From: Brassica napus
Taxonomy: Eukaryota; Streptophyta; Magnoliopsida; Brassicales; Brassicaceae
Direction: 5' to 3'
NCBI RefSeq assembly: GCF_020379485.1
Contig: NW_026015192.1
Coordinates: 1 to 64,000, forward strand
Length of the DNA: 64,000 bases
Below the pieces are notes generated by a model, which was given only the letters and a program-made list of their open reading frames with translations, searched no databases and was not told where the DNA came from. Of this stretch, positions 55,643-64,000 are shown in pieces (within the stretch, counting starts at the first letter, position 1; the number at the start of each line of letters is the position of its first letter). The translations under genes and the position numbers were made by a program.

Positions 55643-55674
55643 GCCCCTTAACCATGGAGTCTCCACTCTTTTTC

Positions 55675-55715
55675 CCTCATCAAGGTTTTATCCCAATGGG
55701 TTTTCCTTGGTGAGG
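55675..55715 (+). promoter_or_regulatory. 3' untranslated hairpin 1 (E1' copy)
   Basis: Arms CCTCATCAAGG and CCTTGGTGAGG enclose a smaller CCCAATGGG hairpin, so the RNA could fold as a stem with an inner stem-loop. Equivalent copies: 19938-19978, 27243-27283, 30274-30314, 33623-33663, 39623-39663, 48605-48645 and 51058-51098. It lies between the stop codon and the polypurine tract in every element. Confidence 0.65.
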
Positions 55716-55744
55716 TTTTTAATGAGGGAGGTCTTCATGGTTTC

Positions 55745-55776
55745 CAAGCTTGACTTGTTCTACATGGTCAAGCTTG
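55745..55776 (+). promoter_or_regulatory. Polypurine-tract hairpin 2 (E1' copy)
   Basis: CAAGCTTGAC (55745-55754) and GTCAAGCTTG (55767-55776) pair over 10 bp and run into the polypurine tract. The stem is kept with different bases in H (CAAGCTTAG/CTAAGCTTG) and M (CAAGCTTAACT/AGTTAAGCTTG). Confidence 0.65.
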
Positions 55777-55784
55777 AGGGGGAG
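55770..55784 (+). other. Polypurine tract of E1'
   Basis: AAGCTTGAGGGGGAG directly before the 3' LTR, the expected primer for plus-strand DNA synthesis. Identical tracts precede the 3' LTRs of E3, E4, H_R and, on the minus strand, E5, N, M and H_L. Confidence 0.88.
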
Positions 55785-56251
55785 TGTTGAGAAGAGGTGA
55801 TACATTGATAGAGGAAGAGTATTGGGGCAGATAGTAACTTTGGAGTTTTACCACAGTAACTTCGGTTTGACTGTGGTAACTAAGTTAAAGCTTAGGAAGT
55901 TACTTTGCATCCCTTTGGAGAGTGGATCACGCCCAAGAGGAAGTCTGGATAAGGAAGGAGTAGTTTGGATAAGGTCTGGTCATAGCTGGAAAGGTAAAGC
56001 ACCTTTACAGCCTGTCCAAGCATGTGAAGCATCTTTACAGCCTATCCCTTGACTTCACATGCTTATGATTTCGAAATCATCTTTGTATTATCCTTATCTC
56101 TTCTATATAACTTGTATCTGAGACATTAAATTAATTAATGGAGTTTTGAGTATTCTCTCTATTCTCTCTCTACTTATTCTCTTAATCTCTTTAATCTTAC
56201 ACAAAACAATCTGATTGTTCTTAAACACACTCTAATACACAAAAGTGTATA
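55785..56251 (+). repeat. 3' LTR of E1'
   Basis: 467 bp, TGTTGAGAAGAGGTGATACA to ACACAAAAGTGTATA; matches the E1 5' LTR. Dyad TTACCACAGTAAC (55848-55860) / GACTGTGGTAAC (55869-55880). It is followed by GAAAC, not by the GACTT that precedes the E1 LTR, so the two are not ends of one insertion. Confidence 0.9.
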
Positions 56252-56676
56252 GAAACATGAAGGAAGAAGGAGATGGGTGAGTAAAGCCTCTAGAGTACAC
56301 GGAAGGTCTCAAGACTGATCAGACCGTTTAGGGATAAGGGCGGGACGAGCCTTATCCATCCAGGCCGTGGACAGGCTGTAAAGGCCAAGCGTGTGAGCCT
56401 TACCATCCGTGAATTCAAAAGAGACGCTCCCCCCCTTTGGCTTGACTTCACATGCTTATGACTAGTGCTGCTTTCTCTTGACTTGTAAACCCTAATGCCT
56501 CTTCTATAAATATTGTAAACTCATCTCATAATAAGATTAGACAGTTCTAAACAATCTCTCTCTTTACTCATTTCATTATGATTCTCCATTAGTCTCTAAT
56601 CTGTCTCTTAATCTCTTATTCTCCTTCTATAATCCTTTCTAAACTCAGATAATCATTTATATCCTTAAATCTCTTA
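56252..56676 (+). mobile_element. R: 3' part of an LTR at the satellite border
   Basis: 425 bp whose last 150 bp closely match the end of the H LTR (AGATTAGACAGTTCTAAACA to CCTTAAATCT), while the upstream part has diverged. It still shows CACATGCTTATG and ends CTCTTA at the satellite. The 5' part of the LTR is missing because E1' is inserted in it. No open frame. Confidence 0.78.
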
Positions 56677-59600
56677 CCCAGTTTGGGAATAGCACAGCTT
56701 CTTCGTCGTTCCAATCAAACCAGGATGAATCACTTTGTAAGAAGCATGATTTGGATACATAAAGTGGTGGAGAATCACCAGGAAGTTGAATAAATCTCAT
56801 AGGAGTTGGCATGAAGAAGTTATCCCACTTTCAAATCAGGTGATTCCAGTTTCCCAGTTTGGGAATAGCATAGCTTCTTCGTCGTTCCAATCAAACCAGG
56901 ATGAATCACTTTGTGAAAAGCTTGATTTGGATACATAAAGTGGTGGATAATCAGCAGGAAGTTGAATAAATCTCATAGGAGTTGGGATGAAGAAGTTATC
57001 CCACTTTCAAATCAGGTGATTCCAGTTTCCCAGTTTGGGAATAGCACAGCTTCTTCGTCGTTCCAATCAAACCAGGATGAATCACTTTGTAAGAAGCTTG
57101 ATTTGGATACAAAAGTGGTGGAGAATCACCAGGAAGTTGAATAAATCTCATAGGAGTTGGCATGAAGAAGTTATCCCACTTTCAAATCAGGTGATTCCAG
57201 TTTCCCAGTTTGGGAATAGCACAGCTTCTTCGTCGTTCCAATCAAACCAGGATGAATCACTTTGTAAGAAGCTTGATTTGGATACATAAAGTGGTGGAGA
57301 ATCACCAGGAAGTTGAATAAATCTCATAGGAGTTGGCATGAAGAAGTTATCCCACTTTCAAATCAGGTGATTCCAGTTTCCCAGTTTGGGAATAGCACAG
57401 CTTCTTCGTCGTTCCAATCAAACCAGGATGAATCACTTTGTGAAAAGCTTGATTTGGATACATAAAGTGGTGGAGAATCACCAGGAAGTTGAATAAATCT
57501 CATAGGAGTTGGGATGAAGAAGTTATCCCACTTTCAAATCAGGTGATTCCAGTTTCCCAGTTTGGGAATAGCACAGCTTCTTCGTCGTTCCAATCAAACC
57601 AGGATGAATCACTTTGTAAGAAGCTTGATTTGGATACATAAAGTGGTGGAGAATCACCAGGAAGTTGAATAAATCTCATAGGAGTTGGCATGAAGAAGTT
57701 ATCCCACTTTCAAATCAGGTGATTCCAGTTTCCCAGTTTGGGAATAGCACAGCTTCTTCGTCGTTCCAATCAAACCAGGATGAATCACTTTGTGAAAAGC
57801 TTGATTTGGATACATAAAGTGGTGGAGAATCACCAGGAAGTTGAATAAATCTCATAGGAGTTGGCATGAAGAAGTTATCCCACTTTCAAATCAGGTGATT
57901 CCAGTTTCCCAGTTTGGGAATAGCACAGCTTCTTCGTCGTTCCAATCAAACCAGGATGAATCACTTTGTAAGAAGCTTGATTTGGATACATAAAGTGGTG
58001 GAGAATCACCAGGAAGTTGAATAAATCTCATAGGAGTTGGCATGAAGAAGTTATCCCACTTTCAAATCAGGTGATTCCAGTTTCCCAGTTTGGGAATAGC
58101 ACAGCTTCTTCGTCGTTCCAATCAAACCAGGATGAATCACTTTGTGAGAAGCTTGATTTGGATACATAAAGTGGTGGAGAATCACCAGGAAGTTGAATAA
58201 ATCTCATAGGAGTTGGGATGAAGAAGTTATCCCACTTTCAAATCAGGTGATTCCAGTTTCCCAGTTTGGGAATAGCACAGCTTCTTCGTCGTTCCAATCA
58301 AACCAGGATGAATCACTTTGTAAGAAGCTTGATTTGGATACATAAAGTGGTGGAGAATCACCAGGAAGTTGAATAAATCTCATAGGAGTTGGCATGAAGA
58401 AGTTATCCCACTTTCAAATCAGGTGATTCTAGTTTCCAGTTTGGAAATAGCACAGCTTCTTCGTCGTTCCAATCAAACCAGGATGAATCACTTTGTGAAA
58501 AGCTTGATTTGGATACATAAAGTGGTGGAGAATCACCAGGAAGTTGAATAAATCTCATAGGAGTTGGGATGAAGAAGTTATCCCACTTTCAAATCAGGTG
58601 ATTCCAGTTTCCCAGTTTGGGAATAGCACAGCTTCTTCGTCGTTCCAATCAAACCAGGATGAATCACTTTGTAAGAAGCTTTATTTGGATACATAAAGTG
58701 GTGGAGAATCACCAGGAAGTTGAATAAATCTCATAGGAGTTGGGATGAAGAAGTTATCCCACTTTCAAATCAGGTGATTCCAGTTTCCCAGTTTGGGAAT
58801 AGCACAGCTTCTTCGTCGTTCCAATCAAACCAGGATGAATCACTTTGTAAGAAGCTTGATTTGGATACATAAAGTGGTGGAGAATCACCAGGAAGTTGAA
58901 TAAATCTCATAGGAGTTGGCATGAAGAAGTTATCCCACTTTCAAATCAGGTGATTCCAGTTTCCCAGTTTGGGAATAGCACAGCTTCTTCGTCGTTCCAA
59001 TCAACCAGGATGAATCACTTTGTGAAAGCTTGATTTGGATACATAAAGTGGTGGAGAATCACCAGGAAGTTGAATAAATCTCATAGGAGTTGGGATGAAG
59101 AAGTTATCCCACTTTCAAATCAGGTGATTCCAGTTTCCCAGTTTGGGAATAGCACAGCTTCTTCGTCGTTCCAATCAAACCAGGATGAATCACTTTGTAA
59201 GAAGCTTGATTTGGATACATAAAGTGGTGGAGAATCACCAGGAAGTTGAATAAATCTCATAGGAGTTGGCATGAAGAAGTTATCCCACTTTCAAATCAGG
59301 TGATTCCAGTTTCCCAGTTTGGGAATAGCACAGCTTCTTCGTCGTTCCAATCAAACCAGGATGAATCACTTTGTGAAAGCTTGATTTGGATACATAAAGT
59401 GGTGGAGAATCACCAGGAAGTTGAATAAATCTCATAGGAGTTGGGATGAAGAAGTTATCCCACTTTCAAATCAGGTGATTCCAGTTTCCCAGTTTGGGAA
59501 TAGCACAGCTTCTTCGTCGTTCCAATCAAACCAGGATGAATCACTTTGTAAGAAGCTTGATTTGGATACATAAAGTGGTGGAGAATCACCAGGAAGTTGA

Positions 59601-62600
59601 ATAAATCTCATAGGAGTTGGCATGAAGAAGTTATCCCACTTTCAAATCAGGTGATTCCAGTTTCCCAGTTTGGGAATAGCACAGCTTCTTCGTCGTTCCA
59701 ATCAAACCAGGATGAATCACTTTGTAAGAAGCTTGATTTGGATACATAAAGTGGTGGAGAATCACCAGGAAGTTGAATAAATCTCATAGGAGTTGGCATG
59801 AAGAAGTTATCCCACTTTCAAATCAGGTGATTCCAGTTTCCCAGTTTGGGAATAGCACAGCTTCTTCGTCGTTCCAATCAAACCAGGATGAATCACTTTG
59901 TAAGAAGCTTGATTTGGATACATAAAGTGGTGGAGAATCACCAGGAAGTTGAATAAATCTCATAGGAGTTGGCATGAAGAAGTTATCCCACTTTCAAATC
60001 AGGTGATTCTAGTTTCCCAGTTTGGGAATAGCACAGCTTCTTCGTCGTTCCAATCAAACCAGGATGAATCATTTTGTGAAAAGCTTGATTTGGATACATA
60101 AAGTGGTGGAGAATCACCAGGAAGTTGAATAAATCTCATAGGAGTTGGGATGAAGAAGTTATCCCACTTTCAAATCAGGTGATTCCAGTTTCCCCGTTTG
60201 GGAATAGCACAGCTTCTTCGTCGTTCCAATCAACCAAGATGAATCACTTTGTGAAAAGCTTGATTTGGATACATAATGTTGTGGAGAATCACCAGGAAGT
60301 TGAATAAATCTCATAGGAGTTGGCATGAAGAAGTTATCCCACTTTCAAATCAGGTGATTCCAGTTTCCCAGTTTGGGAATAGCACAGCTTCTTCGTCGTT
60401 CCAATCAAACCAGGATGAATCACTTTGTAAGAAGCTTGATTTGGATACATAAAGTGGTGGAGAATCACCAGGAAGTTGAATAAATCTCATAGGAGTTGGC
60501 ATGAAGAAGTTATCCCACTTTCAAATCAGGTGATTCCAGTTTCCCAGTTTGGGAATAGCACAGCTTCTTCGTCGTTCCAATCAAACCAGGATGAATCACT
60601 TTGTAAGAAGCTTGATTTGGATACATAAAGTGGTGGAGAATCACCAGGAAGTTGAATAAATCTCATAGGAGTTGGCATGAAGAAGTTATCCCACTTTCAA
60701 ATCAGGTGATTCCAGTTTCCCAGTTTGGGAATAGCACAGCTTCGTCGTCGTTCCAATCAAACCAGGATGAATCACTTTGTGAAAAGCTTGATTTGGATAC
60801 ATAAAGTGGTGGAGAATCACCAGGAAGTTGAATAAATCTCATAGGAGTTGGGATGAAGAAGTTATCCCACTTTCAAATCAGGTGATTCCAGTTTCCCAGT
60901 TTGGGAATAGCACAGCTTCTTCGTCGTTCCAATCAAACCAGGATGAATCACTTTGTGAGAAGCTTGATTTGGATACATAAAGTGGTGGAGAATCACCAGG
61001 AAGTTGAATAAATCTCATAGGAGTTGGCATGAAGAAGTTATCCCACTTTCAAATCAGGTGATTCCAGTTTCCCAGTTTGGGAATAGCACAGCTTCTTCGT
61101 CGTTCCAATCAAACCAGGATGAATCACTTTGTAAGAAGCTTGATTTGGATACATAAAGTGGTGGAGAATCACCAGGAAGTTGAATAAATCTCATAGGAGT
61201 TGGCATGAAGAAGTTATCCCACTTTCAAATCAGGTGATTCCAGTTTCCCAGTTTGGGAATAGCACAGCTTCTTCGTCGTTCCAATCAAACCAGGATGAAT
61301 CACTTTGTAAGAAGCTTGATTTGGATACATAAAGTGGTGGAGAATCACCAGGAAGTTGAATAAATCTCATAGGAGTTGGCATGAAGAAGTTATCCCACTT
61401 TCAAATCAGGTGATTCCAGTTTCCCAGTTTGGGAATAGCACAGCTTCTTCGTCGTTCCAACAAACCAGGATGAATCACTTTGTGAAAAGCTTGATTTGGA
61501 TACATAAAGTGGTGGAGAATCACCAGGAAGTTGAATAAATCTCATAGGAGTTGGCATGAAGAAGTTATCCCACTTTCAAATCAGGTGATTCCAGTTTCCC
61601 AGTTTGGGAATAGCACAGCTTCTTCGTCGTTCCAATCAAACCAGGATGAATCACTTTGTGAGAAGCTTGATTTGGATACATAAAGTGGTGGAGAATCACC
61701 AGGAAGTTGAATAAATCTCATAGGAGTTGGCATGAAGAAGTTATCCCACTTTCAAATCAGGTGATTCCAGTTTCCCAGTTTGGGAATAGCACAGCTTCTT
61801 CGTCGTTCCAATCAAACCAGGATGAATCACTTTGTAAGAAGCTTGATTTGGATACATAAAGTGTGGAGAATCACCAGGAAGTTGAATAAATCTCATAGGA
61901 GTTGGCATGAAGAAGTTATCCCACTTTCAAATAGGTGATTCCAGTTTCCCAGTTTGGGAATAGCACAGCTTCTTCGTCGTTCCAATCAAACCAGGATGAA
62001 TCACTTTGTGAAAAGCTTGATTTGGATACATAAAGTGGTGGAGAATCACCAGGAAGTTGAATAAATCTCATAGGAGTTGGCATGAAGAAGTTATCCCACT
62101 TTCAAATCAGGTGATTCCAGTTTCCCAGTTTGGAATAGCACAGCTTCTTCGTCGTTCCAATCAAACCAGGATGAATCACTTTGTGAAAAAGCTTGATTTG
62201 GATACATAAAGTGGTGGAGAATCACCAGGAAGTTGAATAAATCTCATAGGAGTTGGCATGAAGAAGTTATCCCACTTTCAAATCAGGTGATTCCAGTTTC
62301 CCAGTTTGGGAATAGCACAGCTTCTTCGTCGTTCCAATCAAACCAGGATGAATCACTTTGTAAAAAGCTTGATTTGGATACATAAAGTGGTGGAGAATCA
62401 CCAGGAAGTTGAATAAATCTCATAGGAGTTGGCATGAAGAAGTTATCCCACTTTCAAATCAGGTGATTCCAGTTTCCCAGTTTGGGAATAGCACAGCTTC
62501 TTCGTCGTTCCAATCAAACCAGGATGAATCACTTTGTAAGAAGCTTGATTTGGATACATAAAGTGGTGGAGAATCACCAGGAAGTTGAATAAATCTCATA

Positions 62601-64000
62601 GGAGTTGGCATGAAGAAGTTATCCCACTTTCAAATCAGGTGATTCCAGTTTCCCAGTTTGGGAATAGCACAGCTTCTTCGTCGTTCCAATCAAACCAGGA
62701 TGAATCACTTTGTGAAAAGCTTGATTTGGATACATAAAGTGGTGGAGAATCACCAGGAAGTTGAATAAATCTCATAGGAGTTGGCATGAAGAAGTTATCC
62801 CACTTTCAAATCAGGTGATTCCAGTTTCCCAGTTTGGGAATAGCACAGCTTCTTCGTCGTTCCAATCAAACCAGGATGAATCACTTTGTAAGAAGCTTGA
62901 TTTGGATACATAAAGTGGTGGAGAATCACCAGGAAGTTGAATAAATCTCATAGGAGTTGGCATGAAGAAGTTATCCCACTTTCAAATCAGGTGATTCCAG
63001 TTTCCCAGTTTGGGAATAGCACAGCTTCTTCGTCGTTCCAATCAAACCAGGATGAATCACTTTGTAAAAGCTTGATTTGGATACATAAAGTGGTGGAGAA
63101 TCACCAGGAAGTTGAATAAAATCTCATAGGAGTTGGCATGAAGAAGTTATCCCACTTTCAAATCAGGTGATTCCAGTTTTCCCAGTTTGGAATAGCACAG
63201 CTTCTTCGTCGTTCCAATCAAACCAGGATGAATCACTTTGTGAGAAGCTTGATTTGGATACATAAAGTGGTGGAGAATCACCAGGAAGTTGAATAAATCT
63301 CATAGGAGTTGGCATGAAGAAGTTATCCCACTTTCAAATCAGGTGATTCCAGTTTCCCAGTTTGGGAATAGCACAGCTTCTTCGTCGTTCCAATCAAACC
63401 AGGATGAATCACTTTGTGAAAGCTTGATTTGGATACATAAAGTGGTGGAGAATCACCAGGAAGTTGAATAAATCTCATAGGAGTTGGCATGAAGAAGTTA
63501 TCCCACTTTCAAATCAGGTGATTCCAGTTTCCTCCAGTTTGGGAATAGCACAGCTTTCTTCGTCGTTCCAATCAAACCAGGATGAATCACTTTGTAAGAA
63601 GCTGATTTGGATACATAAAGTGGTGAGAATCACCAGGAAGTTGAATAAATCTCATAGGAGTTGGCATGAAGAAGTTATCCCACTTTCAAATCAGGTGATT
63701 CCAGTTTCCCAGTTTGGGAATAGCACAGCTTCTTCGTCGTTCCAATCAAACCAGGATGAATCACTTTGTAAGAAGCTTGATTTGGATACATAAAGTGGTG
63801 GAGAATCACCAGGAAGTTGAATAAATCTCATAAGAGGGCATGAAGAAGTTATCCCACTTTCAAATCAGGTGATTCCATTTTTCCCAGTTTGGGAATAGCA
63901 CAGCTTCTTCGTCGTTCCAAACAAACCAGGATGAATCACTTTGTGAAAAGCTTGATTTGGATACATAAAGTGGTGGAGAATCACCAGGAAGTTGAATAAA
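56677..64000 (+). repeat. 176-bp centromeric satellite array (right block)
   Basis: About 41-42 monomers in the same orientation as the blocks to the left, resuming at CCCAGTTTGGGAATAGCAC. The same GGG/GGC and GTAAG/GTGAG/GTGAAA variants occur. Small indels increase after about 61.8 kb. No gene or insertion is seen. The block continues past the window edge. Confidence 0.96.

Larger units (their letters stand above)
40321..56251 (+). mobile_element. E1': E1-family copia element lacking its 5' end, hosting E3
   Basis: Host sequence 40321-40512 and 51702-56251. The 5' LTR, primer site, leader and first few codons are missing at the joint with the H_R LTR. The rest of gag-pol and a full 3' LTR remain. 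E3 is inserted in gag with a TAAAG duplication. The right end lies in a different LTR (R), followed by GAAAC. Overlap with E1 is about 99.7% identical by eye. Confidence 0.85.

Noticed and set aside
21379..56251. E1 (left) and E1' (right) as the two ends of one element
   Set aside because: Their internal sequences overlap by about 2.6 kb and the flanks differ (GACTT against GAAAC), so they are two copies.

Overview
The window is plant centromeric DNA from the Brassica group (B. rapa/oleracea-like, or a close relative such as Raphanus). It is made of about 26 kb of a 176-bp tandem satellite with one HindIII site (AAGCTT) per monomer, recognised as the CentBr-type centromeric repeat, plus about 38 kb of LTR retrotransposons. 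All the retrotransposons are Ty1/copia type. No host gene, tRNA, rRNA or Ty3/gypsy element is visible. Species and family names rest on recognition, not on a search.

Layout. 1-7513 satellite; 7514-8434 solo LTR with a perfect 5-bp target duplication; 8435-19278 satellite; 19279-56676 a nested copia cluster; 56677-64000 satellite. All three satellite blocks have the same orientation.

The cluster holds nine copia-type elements or fragments, named here by letter. From the left each is interrupted by the next: H_L (minus), E1 (plus), E2 (plus), M (minus), N (minus, non-coding). Only the left half of each of these survives. From the right: an LTR remnant R (plus) interrupted by E1' (plus), which carries H_R (plus, with complete element E5 inside it) and E3 (plus, with complete element E4 inside it). 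Of R, E1' and H_R only the right part survives. The two half-nests meet at 32383-32385 on a 3-bp microhomology. A single breakage and joining of two nested insertion sites in the satellite explains the missing halves, the near-duplicate E1/E1' and inverted H_L/H_R copies, and the mismatched outer target sites.

How the genes work. Each coding element encodes one Gag-protease-integrase-reverse transcriptase-RNase H polyprotein, primed from an initiator-Met-tRNA-type binding site (TGGTATCAGAGC) and bounded by LTRs. E5 (33064-38748) is the only copy with an uninterrupted 1427-codon frame, both LTRs, primer site, polypurine tract and target duplication, so it is the best candidate for an autonomous source. 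E3, E4 and E1' carry frameshifts, a stop codon or start-codon losses. N has LTRs, a primer site and the family's 3' RNA signals but no coding capacity, and probably depends on its coding relatives.

Non-coding signals stand out: two RNA hairpins before the polypurine tract with paired (compensatory) changes between elements, a long palindrome in one LTR class, and clusters of CGTAC in the other.
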